A stretch of DNA of 64,000 nucleotides from Ruminococcus sp. (GTDB lineage: Bacteria > Bacillota > Clostridia > Oscillospirales > Ruminococcaceae): assembly GCA_021202895.1 (NCBI GenBank), contig JAJQCE010000015.1, positions 101,781 to 165,780 on the forward strand, read 5' to 3'. Shown here one piece after another: positions 49,413 to 60,682 of the stretch. The notes under the pieces are model-generated. The model was given only the letters and a program-made list of their open reading frames with translations. It was not told where the DNA came from and did no database searches. Within the stretch, counting starts at the first letter, position 1. Each line of letters begins with the position of its first letter. The position numbers and the translations under genes are program-made.

Positions 49413-49538
49413 TTTATTTTACCTCCGTTATTTTTCAAAATCAGTGCTAGTATTGTTTGCACTTTTAGACAGGAATATTCTTTTTCTGTTGAAAAAATTA
49501 TTTTTTCGTTATTTTACAACGCTTGTGAGAGCAAAGCA

Positions 49539-49566
49539 AAAAGACAGTCCGGAGAGACTGCCTTTT
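49539..49566 (-). terminator. Intrinsic terminator downstream of pyrE
   Basis: aagacagtccggagagactgcctttt, U-tract on minus. Confidence 0.6.
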
Positions 49567-49777
49567 GACTTGTGTAAAAAAATTTTGGAGAGGATGAAAC
49601 GAGCTAAGAGTTTAACTTAGTTTTTTCATTCTTTTCTTTCCTTGTCCTACATATCTATTATACAGCGTCAAGGAAAATTTATCAAGAACAAATGAGTTAC
49701 ATTAAGTTACATTTCGATTACATATACTAAATATGCCGTAACTGTTTTGAAATAAAGTCTATATGTTGTGGATTAGT

Positions 49778-50437
49778 CTATGCCTTAACCCCATAGGCTT
49801 CACGGTAGGCAAGCATTTTTTCAAGGTATTCTTTGCCGTCTACCACTCCGTTTTCTATCGATTTAATAATGTCATCAATTGTGACGATGGAATAAACCTT
49901 AACTCCATAAGTATCATATGCGTTCTGCACTGCGGATTTTTCGCTGTTAAGAGCCTTTTCCATACGATCCACTGTGATAACCATACCCGTAACCTCAACC
50001 TTTGCCGCAGAGATAAGCTTCGGCATAACCTCGCCTAAAGCCTTTCCTGAGGTCATGACGTCCTCAATAATTACCACCTTGTCGCCGTCGCTTGGAGCAG
50101 TTCCTACAAACATACCGCCCTCGCCGTGATCCTTAATCTCCTTGCGGTCGAAGCAGTAGGAAAGATTCCTGCCGTGGTTGCTGTACAAAGCCGTAACAGC
50201 CGACACGCAAAGCGGAATCCCCTTGTAAGCAGGACCGAAAAGAATGTCCGCTTCAATGTCGTTTTCAGCTATGCAGCGAGCGTAAAATTCGCCGAGCTGC
50301 GCAAGCTGCGCACCTGTGCGGTAGTTGCCAGTGTTGATAAAGTATGGCGCTTTTCTGCCGCTCTTAAGCGTAAAATCTCCGAACGTCAGCACGCCGCTGT
50401 CCGCCATAAATTTTATAAATTCTTCCTTGTAGGTCAT
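49778..50437 (-). CDS. pyrE: Orotate phosphoribosyltransferase
   Basis: VVIIEDVMTSGKALGEV; FGPAYKGIPL. Confidence 0.95.
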   Translation of the reverse strand: MTYKEEFIKFMADSGVLTFGDFTLKSGRKAPYFINTGNYRTGAQLAQLGEFYARCIAENDIEADILFGPAYKGIPLCVSAVTALYSNHGRNLSYCFDRKEIKDHGEGGMFVGTAPSDGDKVVIIEDVMTSGKALGEVMPKLISAAKVEVTGMVITVDRMEKALNSEKSAVQNAYDTYGVKVYSIVTIDDIIKSIENGVVDGKEYLEKMLAYREAYGVKA

Positions 50438-50588
50438 TTTAAACATCTCCCATGAGAAAATTTTTGTTGATTTAATTGTACCACAGCCTTGCTCATTTGT
50501 CAAGAGGAGAAATAGCTTGTTTGACTTCAAGAGTTTGATTTGAAAAGGCTTTTCGTGACGGATTTAATAAAAAATTTAAAAATTCCTC

Positions 50589-50617
50589 TTGACAAAATCG
50601 TAGATTGTTTGTATAAT
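50589..50617 (+). promoter_or_regulatory. Consensus sigma-A promoter
   Basis: TTGACA-17-TATAAT. Confidence 0.85.
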
Positions 50618-50631
50618 AATAGTGATATTTA

Positions 50632-50738
50632 TAAAAGAGAGTAGTCGGCAAAGCTTAAGACTTTGTGTATATGGCGTCAATCACGGTAGGAGCGTTTGAT
50701 TCCTGCCCGCTGTATATTTAATTGACGAGACTTTTATT
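50632..50738 (+). promoter_or_regulatory. yybP-ykoY-type (Mn2+) riboswitch aptamer
   Basis: P1 TAAAAG/CTTTTA enclosing AGAGTAG ... GGCGTCAATCACGG ... GACGAGAC. Confidence 0.7.
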
Positions 50739-50915
50739 AAAGCAAAATCGTATTTTAAGTGCCTTTTGAAAAGCCCTTAAGCTGTTTTATGCGCAGTCGG
50801 CTTCAGCTTGATACAGGCTGTTTGGCTGGAATGTTTCAAAAGGAGCTTATGTGGGTATTTTACTTTAATAAAGGACTCGTTTTTTGTTTGACAAAAAGAA
50901 AGGATTGATAAAAAT

Positions 50916-53513
50916 ATGGCGCAGCGGTATAAGCAAAAGCTGGAGGAGCTTTTCAGGGAGTTTAATTCGTCTGCAAACGGACTTAGCTCTCAGCAGGCTG
51001 TCAAAAATCAGGAGAAGTATGGAAAAAACGAGATTGAGCAGGCTAAAAAGAAAAGCACCATTGTAATTTTTCTCTCGCAGTTTGCGGATTTTTTGGTTAT
51101 CATTCTGATAATTGCCGCACTTATTTCAGCTATTATGGGAGATATCGAGAGCTTTGTGGTAATCATTGCGGTTATAACGATGAATGCGATAATTGGCACG
51201 GTGCAGACTCTTAAGGCTGAAAAGAGCCTTGACAATCTCAATAAGCTCAATTCACCTAACGCAACTGTTTTGCGTCAGGGAGAAAAGATGGTTATCCCGT
51301 CAAGTCAGGTGGTAGTCGGAGATATTGTGCTTATAGAGGCGGGCGACAGCGTTCCTGCCGACGGGCGGCTGATTGAATCAGCGTCTGTTCAGACAAACGA
51401 GTCCGCTCTCACAGGTGAATCTCTCAACGTTGAAAAGAGCATGGCTGAAATTGACGAGGACAGAGATTTGGCGGACAGAAGGAACATGGTCTACTCAGGC
51501 AGCTTTGTTACCTACGGTCGCGGTAAATTTGTGGTTACAGAAGTGGGAATGGATACCGAGGTCGGCAAGATAACGCAGCTTATACAGTCGGCTCAGGAGC
51601 GCAAAACTCCGCTTCAGGTGACGCTCGACAGCTTCGGCAGAAAGCTTTCAATCGCTATAATCGTAGTCTGTATTATCGTCTTCGGACTTTCAATGTGGCG
51701 CACGGACGTAATTAACTTTGACAGCGTTATGGATTCGCTGATGTTCGCAATTGCGCTTGCGGTGGCGGCTATACCAGAGGCTTTAAGCTCCATTGTTACA
51801 ATTGTGCTTTCGCTTGGCACGCAGAAGATGTCAAAGGAAAATGCAATAATGCGCAAGCTTCAGGCAGTCGAGGGCTTAGGCTCGGTGTCGGTTATCTGCT
51901 CTGATAAGACTGGAACGCTGACGCAGAACAAAATGACTGTGAGGAAAATTGTCTGTGACGGGCATATTATCACAACCGAAAACGCTTCTGCGGAAAATAT
52001 AAACGAGCGGCATCTTATTATAGCAAGCGTCCTCTGCAACGATTCAAGCTGTGTGGACGGAAAAGACATAGGCGACCCTACGGAAACTGCGCTGATACAC
52101 TTCGCAAGAAGGATGGGCTTTGACGATGAGGAAATAAAGCGCAGCTATGAGCGGATAGATGAGATACCGTTTGATTCGGACAGAAAGCTTATGAGTACGC
52201 TTAATCTTTTAAACGGCAAAAGGGTGATGTTCACCAAGGGTGCGGCTGACGTGCTTGTAGAGCGCATGAAAATCTCCAAGGCTGTTAAAAACACGATAAT
52301 TGAACAGACGGACGAGCTTTCACGGCAGGGACTGCGGCTTCTCTGCTTTGCCTGCAAGGAGGCTGAACAGCAAACAATCAACCTTGACGATGAGTATGAT
52401 TTGGAATATATGGGTCTTATCGCCATGATGGATCCGCCTAGAGAGGAATCGGCTCAGGCTGTTGCGGAATCTAAGAGCGCAGGCATAAAGCCTGTTATGA
52501 TAACAGGAGATCACATTGTCACAGCTTCGGCTATCGCTAAGGAAATCGGCATACTTGAAAGCTTTGACGAGGCTGTAGAGGGACGTGAGCTTGACAATTA
52601 CACGGACGAGCAGCTTGTGGATTTTGTCGCCGACAAATCCGTTTACGCAAGAGTCACTCCGGAGCATAAAATCCGCATAGTCAAGGCGTGGCAGGCGAGA
52701 AATAACATTGTTGCGATGACGGGCGACGGGGTAAACGACGCACCTGCGCTGAAGCAGGCTGATGTTGGAGTTGCTATGGGAATTACTGGTACAGAGGTGT
52801 CAAAGGACGCTGCGGCAATGGTGCTTGCGGACGACAACTTCGCTACGATTGTAAAGGCGGTAAAAAACGGCAGAAATCTTTACGACAACATCAAGAAAGC
52901 GATTCTTTTCTTGCTTTCAGGAAATCTAGCGGGAATTATCGCCGTGCTGTTTAATTCAATCGCAGGGCTTCCCGCACCGTTTGCGGCTATTCACCTGCTC
53001 TTTAACAACCTGCTGACCGATTCGCTCCCTGCGATTGCGCTTGGACTTGAACCGCACACCGACAGCGTTATGAAGTGCAAGCCAAGACCTGCGAATGAAT
53101 CTCTAATGACAAAGCCGTTTCTTATCGGTGTAGGCTACAGCGGACTTGTTATTGCAGCTGCGACCATTGCGGCATACCTTATAGGCTACAACACCGTAGA
53201 CGAATCGCTTGGAATGACGATGGCTTTTGCGACAATCTGTATCTCACGGCTTTTCCACGGCTTCTCGGCTAAATCGGACGAGCCTGTGCTGTTTACAAGG
53301 AAAATGTACAACAACCGCTTCGGACTGCTCGCTTTTGTTTTCGGAATGATACTGGTAAATTCCGTACTGCTGATAACTCCGCTTCACGGGCTGTTTAAAA
53401 TCTCAAACGACCTGCACGCAGCGCAAATAGGCATAATCTACCTGCTCAGCTTCGGCTCGATGTGCGTAATTCAGCTTATTAAGCTTATAGCGGTAAAGCT
53501 AAAGAAGGATTAG
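50916..53513 (+). CDS. P2A-type cation (Ca2+/Mn2+)-transporting P-type ATPase
   Basis: ICSDKTGTLTQNKMTV; AIPEALSSIVTIVLSLG; TGDGVNDAPALKQADVGVAMG. Confidence 0.95.
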   Translation: MAQRYKQKLEELFREFNSSANGLSSQQAVKNQEKYGKNEIEQAKKKSTIVIFLSQFADFLVIILIIAALISAIMGDIESFVVIIAVITMNAIIGTVQTLKAEKSLDNLNKLNSPNATVLRQGEKMVIPSSQVVVGDIVLIEAGDSVPADGRLIESASVQTNESALTGESLNVEKSMAEIDEDRDLADRRNMVYSGSFVTYGRGKFVVTEVGMDTEVGKITQLIQSAQERKTPLQVTLDSFGRKLSIAIIVVCIIVFGLSMWRTDVINFDSVMDSLMFAIALAVAAIPEALSSIVTIVLSLGTQKMSKENAIMRKLQAVEGLGSVSVICSDKTGTLTQNKMTVRKIVCDGHIITTENASAENINERHLIIASVLCNDSSCVDGKDIGDPTETALIHFARRMGFDDEEIKRSYERIDEIPFDSDRKLMSTLNLLNGKRVMFTKGAADVLVERMKISKAVKNTIIEQTDELSRQGLRLLCFACKEAEQQTINLDDEYDLEYMGLIAMMDPPREESAQAVAESKSAGIKPVMITGDHIVTASAIAKEIGILESFDEAVEGRELDNYTDEQLVDFVADKSVYARVTPEHKIRIVKAWQARNNIVAMTGDGVNDAPALKQADVGVAMGITGTEVSKDAAAMVLADDNFATIVKAVKNGRNLYDNIKKAILFLLSGNLAGIIAVLFNSIAGLPAPFAAIHLLFNNLLTDSLPAIALGLEPHTDSVMKCKPRPANESLMTKPFLIGVGYSGLVIAAATIAAYLIGYNTVDESLGMTMAFATICISRLFHGFSAKSDEPVLFTRKMYNNRFGLLAFVFGMILVNSVLLITPLHGLFKISNDLHAAQIGIIYLLSFGSMCVIQLIKLIAVKLKKD

Positions 53514-53539
53514 CAGACGCCTGAGAAAAAGCGCATAAA

Positions 53540-53577
53540 AATCCGCCGTGCCTCACTGGTACAGCGGATTGCTTTTT
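53540..53577. terminator. Intrinsic terminator between convergent genes
   Basis: aatccgccgtgcctcactggtacagcggattgcttttt. Confidence 0.7.
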
Positions 53578-53588
53578 GCTATGAAGCT

Positions 53589-55220
<1,632 letters not shown>

Positions 55221-55432
55221 TTAAGATAAATGTACGTTACTTCTATCATAACAAATTTTTTTAAAAAACGCAAGGGGTTTAGAAAAAATTTTGCATTTTG
55301 CCGTCAATTAAGGTTTTTTTATGACTTTTTATTTATAATTCTAAAAACAAGCAGATAAAGCGTAAGAATTTTGTCAAAAATGTAAGTTGTTTTTTTTAGA
55401 ATTTTGGTGTATAATAAAATAAGATGTTATTT

Positions 55433-55606
55433 GTTGCTATGGCAACGAAACACATACTGGTTTTGACTGATGTCAAATCCAGTCTAAAGCTTACGCTTTA
55501 GGATTCTATTTGTGAGCGTTCGCAGTCAAGCTTATCTTGCCCTGCTCTGCTCTAATAATATTATTGCTCTTAAAAGTACTAAAAATCCATAAAAAAGAGC
55601 AATGTC
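55433..55606 (+). ncRNA. Candidate structured 5' leader of the LCP-family gene
   Basis: Consecutive hairpins 55433-55446, 55457-55482, 55484-55501 and an ATTGCTCTT/AAGAGCAAT repeat. Confidence 0.45.
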
Positions 55607-55672
55607 TAAAAAATGTAAATCCACAAACATATAGACAAGACCATCTGATTCCTTTGAAAGGGGGACGTTCTT

Positions 55673-57433
55673 TTGTCGGATAACAACCGTACTTCGAGTG
55701 GAAAAGAGAATGATCTGTCAAGAATTATTTCCTCAATTGAGGAGAGTATAGACAGAGCTGAGTCGGAGGACTTGGCAAACAGAAGAGCTAAATCGCTGAG
55801 TGAAAAGCCTGATATATATTTCGGCAGTGACCCACAAAAAAAGCAGCAGGTAGCAAAGGCAAGACAGCAAGCTTCTAAGGCAAAGCCGCCAGGCAGAGCG
55901 CAGAACACGTCGGGCAAACCGCAAAATGTTAAATCTTCACAGCAAAGCTCAAGGAGCGCACAGGGAAAGCCGCAAAGTGCAAAAAATGCGCAGACCGCAA
56001 AAGCTTCTCAAAATAAGTCGCAAGCGCAGAACAAACAGCAGACTGAAAAAAATAAGAGTGTGCAGAATAAAGATGCACGGGGCAAGAGTCAAAACAAATC
56101 GCAAGGCGCACATGGCAAGAGGCAGGCTGAAAAATCACAGAGCAAACAGCAGGCTTCAAAGAAAGCGGACAAGCCTAAAAAAGTGCCGCAGAAAAAAAAC
56201 ACTGTAGGACAGAGAGAGGCAGTTGCGGCATTGGCGGCAGCGGGCACAGGCTCTGCAGCTGCGGTTGATGAAAAAAAGAACCGCTTCACAAAAAAGCAGA
56301 CGGCGATTATAGGCGGTCTGATAGCGGGAATGATTTTTGTAGTTGCGCTGTTTATAGTTTTTCTCTTTAATCACTACTATAATATGCTGGGCGGAGAGCA
56401 GGGCGTTATCAACAATTCGGAGGCTATGACATATTCGGATGTTGATACCTCTCGTAAGGATACTATAGATAAGGACGAGGAGGACGAGAAGCTCAAGGAG
56501 CTTATGAATCAGGGCGAGAAAATTTCTGACGAGGCAGTAATGAACATTCTCCTTATAGCGGAGGATCTGCGCGACACCACTGAGGATAGCGCAGGAAATA
56601 CCGACGTTATGATGATTATCTCGATAAACACCGAGCAAAAGACAATAACGATGACTAGCGTAATGCGTGACTGCTATGTGAATTTCCAGACCAGTGACGG
56701 CATATGGTATGCTACAAGACTTAACGCCGCATACTGGCACGGCGGAGTTTCGCTTTTGCAGTCTACGATTGAGAGCTATATGAATGTTGAGATTGACAGG
56801 TACGTGCTGGTTAATTTTAACGTGTTTATTGACATAGTTGATACCTTAGGAGGACTGGAGCTTACAGTTACCGATGAGGAAGCCGCAGGAATGGACGACC
56901 CGCTTGCGGAGCAGAATAAGTATCTTGGAAACGAAAAGGGTACGGACTACCTTGACGAGGGGGGAGATTTGCTCTTAAACGGCAACCAGACGCTCGCCTT
57001 TGCAAGGCTAAGATATGTCGGAAACGCCGACTACGAGCGCACAGAGCGTCAGCGCAGGGTTATAGCCGAGATGATAACCGAATCGAGAGATCTGAGCATT
57101 GTCGAGATGGACAAGCTTGCAAACGACATTCTCCCACAGATAAAGACCGACATAACCAAGAACGAGGCTGCGCAGCTGCTTGTGGATATGCTCGATTACC
57201 GAAACTATGAAATTCAGGAGATGAGAATTCCGGCGGACGGCACCTTTACCAACGAGATTATCTCAGGAATGGACGTGCTGAGCGTAGATTTCAATGCGAA
57301 TGCGGCACTCTTTGAGGAGCTTGTTTACGGAACTTCAAGCGATTCGGACGAGGAGGACGCTGACAACTACAATTACAGCGAGGTTGACGTATACGGAAAT
57401 GACGAGTACAACTACGATGATTACAATTATTGA
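55673..57433 (+). CDS. LytR-CpsA-Psr family protein with long basic low-complexity N-terminal region
   Basis: TTG start after AAAGGGGG; NILLIAEDLRDTT...NTDVMMIISINTEQKTITMTSVMRDCYV; RLNAAYWHGG; FARLRYVGNADYERTERQRRV. Confidence 0.9.
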   Translation: MSDNNRTSSGKENDLSRIISSIEESIDRAESEDLANRRAKSLSEKPDIYFGSDPQKKQQVAKARQQASKAKPPGRAQNTSGKPQNVKSSQQSSRSAQGKPQSAKNAQTAKASQNKSQAQNKQQTEKNKSVQNKDARGKSQNKSQGAHGKRQAEKSQSKQQASKKADKPKKVPQKKNTVGQREAVAALAAAGTGSAAAVDEKKNRFTKKQTAIIGGLIAGMIFVVALFIVFLFNHYYNMLGGEQGVINNSEAMTYSDVDTSRKDTIDKDEEDEKLKELMNQGEKISDEAVMNILLIAEDLRDTTEDSAGNTDVMMIISINTEQKTITMTSVMRDCYVNFQTSDGIWYATRLNAAYWHGGVSLLQSTIESYMNVEIDRYVLVNFNVFIDIVDTLGGLELTVTDEEAAGMDDPLAEQNKYLGNEKGTDYLDEGGDLLLNGNQTLAFARLRYVGNADYERTERQRRVIAEMITESRDLSIVEMDKLANDILPQIKTDITKNEAAQLLVDMLDYRNYEIQEMRIPADGTFTNEIISGMDVLSVDFNANAALFEELVYGTSSDSDEEDADNYNYSEVDVYGNDEYNYDDYNY

Positions 57434-57440
57434 TGTTAAA

Positions 57441-57471
57441 GCGGAGAGCATAGGCTCTCCGCTGGTTTTTA
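57441..57471 (+). terminator. Intrinsic terminator
   Basis: gcggagagcataggctctccgctggttttt. Confidence 0.75.
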
Positions 57472-57674
57472 ATTTGGAAGCTGCAAATTTCGCTCTAATG
57501 TAAATTTTTTGTGAACAAACAAAAGAATACGTTTACATAAGTTTTTTAAACGTTTTCAATAAAAAGAGGGGGCTTGCAATTTTTTTTATTTTGTGTTTTA
57601 ATATTATATAGGCGTTAAGCGCAAAAAACGCAATGTCAGTAAAAAAATTATTTTTGAAAGGCGGAAATTTAGTA

Positions 57675-58673
57675 ATGAGCGTAGAAATTATAAACGGTCA
57701 GTCAATTCCCAATATGCCATGGCAGGACAAGCCGGCAGGCTGCAACGAAGTAATATGGAGATATTCAGAAAATCCGGTTATACCGAGAGATTTAATCAAA
57801 TCGTCAAACTCTATTTTTAATAGCGCAGTTGTTCCCTTTGAGGGAAAATTTGCGGGAGTTTTCAGATGTGACGACAAGCAGAGAAACATGGAGCTTCATG
57901 CGGGATTTTCAGATGACGGAATCAATTGGAAGCTTAATGAGGAGAGAATACAGTTTGTACAGGCGGATTCCTCTACTGAGGAGGTAAATCAGTGGGGTTA
58001 CGGCTATGACCCTAGAGTATGCTGGATTGAGGACAGATACTGGGTTACATGGTGCAACGCTTACGGCTGGAAGCCTACTATCGGCGTTGGATATACCTTT
58101 GATTTCAAGACATTCTATCAGTGTGAAAACGCATTTTTGCCGTTCAACAGAAACGGTGTGCTTTTCCCGAGAAAGGTAAACGACAAGTATCTGATGTTCT
58201 CACGTCCGTCAGACAGCGGACATACTCCGTTCGGAGATATGTATATTTCTCAGTCACCTGATATGAAGTACTGGGGCGAACACAGACACGTTATGGGACC
58301 GCTCAGGGGCTGGGAGTCAAAGAAGATTGGCGCAGGACCTATCCCGATTGAAACGAGCGAGGGCTGGCTTTGCTTCTATCATGGCGTACTCGAGAGCTGC
58401 AACGGCTTTGTATACAGCTTCTCGGCTTGTATTCTGGACATAGACGAGCCGTGGAAGGTTAAATACAGATGCGCAGAGTATCTGATCAATCCCCGTGAGA
58501 TTTACGAGTGTGTAGGCGATGTGCAGAACGTAACCTTCCCATGCGCAACGCTCTGCGACAAGGACACAGGCAGAATCGCAATTTACTACGGCTGTGCCGA
58601 CACGGTGGTAGGACTTGCGTTTACAACGGTTGACGATGTAATCGACTATGTAAAGAACAATTCTTCAGTTTGA
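57675..58673 (+). CDS. GH130-family mannoside phosphorylase
   Basis: [75 protein letters not shown]. Confidence 0.9.
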   Translation: MSVEIINGQSIPNMPWQDKPAGCNEVIWRYSENPVIPRDLIKSSNSIFNSAVVPFEGKFAGVFRCDDKQRNMELHAGFSDDGINWKLNEERIQFVQADSSTEEVNQWGYGYDPRVCWIEDRYWVTWCNAYGWKPTIGVGYTFDFKTFYQCENAFLPFNRNGVLFPRKVNDKYLMFSRPSDSGHTPFGDMYISQSPDMKYWGEHRHVMGPLRGWESKKIGAGPIPIETSEGWLCFYHGVLESCNGFVYSFSACILDIDEPWKVKYRCAEYLINPREIYECVGDVQNVTFPCATLCDKDTGRIAIYYGCADTVVGLAFTTVDDVIDYVKNNSSV

Positions 58674-58687
58674 CGCTGAATATAATT

Positions 58688-58720
58688 AAAGCGGATTCCT
58701 CAAAAGGGAGTCCGCTTTTT
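58688..58720 (+). terminator. Intrinsic terminator
   Basis: aaagcggattcctcaaaagggagtccgcttttt. Confidence 0.85.
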
Positions 58721-58806
58721 AAATTAGGACATGCTTTCACAAGCCCTTGACAAAACCACTCCAATATTGTATAATAGAAAAAGGACTTTCAAGGGAGCGA
58801 CGGAAT

Positions 58807-59793
58807 ATGAAATTTTTAAAGGCTTTAGCTGTGGCTTTGGCGGCGGCTTTGTTGGCTTGCTGTTCGGCTCAAGGTAATGAGGAGAGTACAACTGACAGCT
58901 TGGTTGATTCGGCGGATTTTGATTCTTCAGATTTGAATGATGATAGCGAGCTTTACGACACCTCGGCTATTTCAGACGCATATTTAATCGGCGAAGCTGA
59001 CGCGCTTTCGGATTTTGATTTGGCTATTTACAACAAGGTCTGCGAGATTTTTAATGAGGTTGTCAGCGAGGATATGAGCGATTACGAGAAAGAGCTTGCA
59101 CTTCACGATTGGCTCATTGAGAATTGTACATACGACACAGGGTCGCTAAGAGCGATTCCCAGACCTAGTGAGAACTGTGAAAATCCTTACGGCGCATTGA
59201 TTGACGGCGAAGCGATTTGCAGCGGCTACACAAGCTCGTTTAAGCTTTTTATGGATATGCTGGAAATCGAGTGCATGGTGATTCAGTCAACCGATTCAGA
59301 CGGCGATGAACACGCATGGAATGCAGTCGGGCTTGACGGAAACTGGTATTATGTGGACTGCACATGGGACGACCCTGTTCCTGACGAGGACGGCAGAGCG
59401 GTTACCCACAAATATTTTAATATTTCCTACGAAGAGATGGCGCAGAGTCATGTTTTGCCGAACGGCTCACCTCAGACGCAGAGCGTGGAGTTCTCGTTTT
59501 ATAATCAGGAGGCGGCTTCGGTTGACAGCTTTGAGGAAATTGACGAGTGCATTGCGCTTTCAGCTGAAAAAAATCAGATTGAAACGGTGTTGCTGCCTGA
59601 CGAAAGCTTCGGGATAACGCTTAACGAAACGGACTTGCCTGACGATTATTATTACCCGTCAGACGAGGGCTATGACGACTTTGAAGCGGCAGTTGGAGAA
59701 GCGGTTCAGGATGCAGGTTTTTCAAGCTGTTTTTTTCAGAGAAAGCAGACTGAACAGGGCATTGCGCTTGTGGTGAGATTTGTTTATGATTGA
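58807..59793 (+). CDS. Lipoprotein with transglutaminase-like domain
   Basis: ALLACC lipobox; GEAICSGYTSSFKLFMDMLEIEC; EHAWNAVGLDGNWYYVDCTWDDP (Cys/His/Asp). Confidence 0.88.
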   Translation: MKFLKALAVALAAALLACCSAQGNEESTTDSLVDSADFDSSDLNDDSELYDTSAISDAYLIGEADALSDFDLAIYNKVCEIFNEVVSEDMSDYEKELALHDWLIENCTYDTGSLRAIPRPSENCENPYGALIDGEAICSGYTSSFKLFMDMLEIECMVIQSTDSDGDEHAWNAVGLDGNWYYVDCTWDDPVPDEDGRAVTHKYFNISYEEMAQSHVLPNGSPQTQSVEFSFYNQEAASVDSFEEIDECIALSAEKNQIETVLLPDESFGITLNETDLPDDYYYPSDEGYDDFEAAVGEAVQDAGFSSCFFQRKQTEQGIALVVRFVYD

Positions 59794-59802
59794 GGGTTTA
59801 CT

Positions 59803-60573
59803 ATGAAATTTCGACCTTGTATAGATATTCATAACGGCGCAGTAAAGCAGATTGTAGGCTCGACGCTTACCGACAGCACTGCAAAGGACAATTTTGTTTC
59901 GGCTCTCGGCGCTGACTATTATGCCAAGCTTTACAAGAAGCTAGGCTTTGACGGAGGGCATATAATAATACTTAACCCCGTGAGGAGCGAATACTATAAG
60001 GCTGACCTTGAGCAGGCGAAAGCGGCTTTATCGGCTTTCCCGAACGGTATGCAGCTAGGCGGCGGAGTAAACGATAAAAATGCTGCGGAGTTTATTGAAA
60101 TGGGCGCAAGTCATGTGATTGTGACAAGCTTTGTATTTCACGACGGAATACTTGACCTTGAACGGTTAAAGCGGCTTGTTAAGGCTGTTGGTAAGGAGAG
60201 GCTTGTGCTGGATTTGTCCTGCAAGAGAGTGTCAGAGAGCTATTTTATTGTAACAGACCGATGGCAGAAGCTGACAGAGGTTAAGCTGTGCGCTGAAACG
60301 ATGGGGCTTTTGGGCGAATACTGCGATGAGTTTTTAGTCCATGCGGCGGACGCAGAGGGAAAGACGCATGGGATTGAGCGAGGAGTGGTTGAAATACTTG
60401 CCGATTCGCTTTTAAGAAATCCGTTCTTGCCGTCATGTACCTACGCAGGCGGAATTTCCAGCATGGCGGATATTGAGCTTTTAAGGGAAATAGGCGGCGG
60501 CAGAATCGACTATACGATAGGGAGCGCACTGGATATTTTCGGCGGAAATATTGCGCTTGAAAGCTTGAGATAA
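59803..60573 (+). CDS. hisA: HisA-like phosphoribosylformimino-AICAR isomerase, eukaryotic-type variant
   Basis: MKFRPCIDIHNGAVKQIVG; MQLGGGVNDKNAAEFIEMGASHVIVTSFVF; SCTYAGGISSMADIELL. Confidence 0.85.
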   Translation: MKFRPCIDIHNGAVKQIVGSTLTDSTAKDNFVSALGADYYAKLYKKLGFDGGHIIILNPVRSEYYKADLEQAKAALSAFPNGMQLGGGVNDKNAAEFIEMGASHVIVTSFVFHDGILDLERLKRLVKAVGKERLVLDLSCKRVSESYFIVTDRWQKLTEVKLCAETMGLLGEYCDEFLVHAADAEGKTHGIERGVVEILADSLLRNPFLPSCTYAGGISSMADIELLREIGGGRIDYTIGSALDIFGGNIALESLR

Positions 60574-60682
60574 TTTTTCAGTTGAATGTGACTGGAATCT
60601 ACGCCTTTAAAGGCTGTGAAAATAAGTACATAATATTTTGCATATATATAGTAATCTATAAGAAAAAAGGAGGCAAAAGGAA

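Noticed and set aside
49455-49495. Sigma-G-like promoter upstream of the spoVT-like gene (AGAATA...AATACTA on minus)
   Set aside because: Spacing is 21 nt, too long for a sigma-G promoter; elements may be chance
56156-56740. 194-aa antisense ORF in the LCP gene
   Set aside because: Antisense shadow with no RBS or motif
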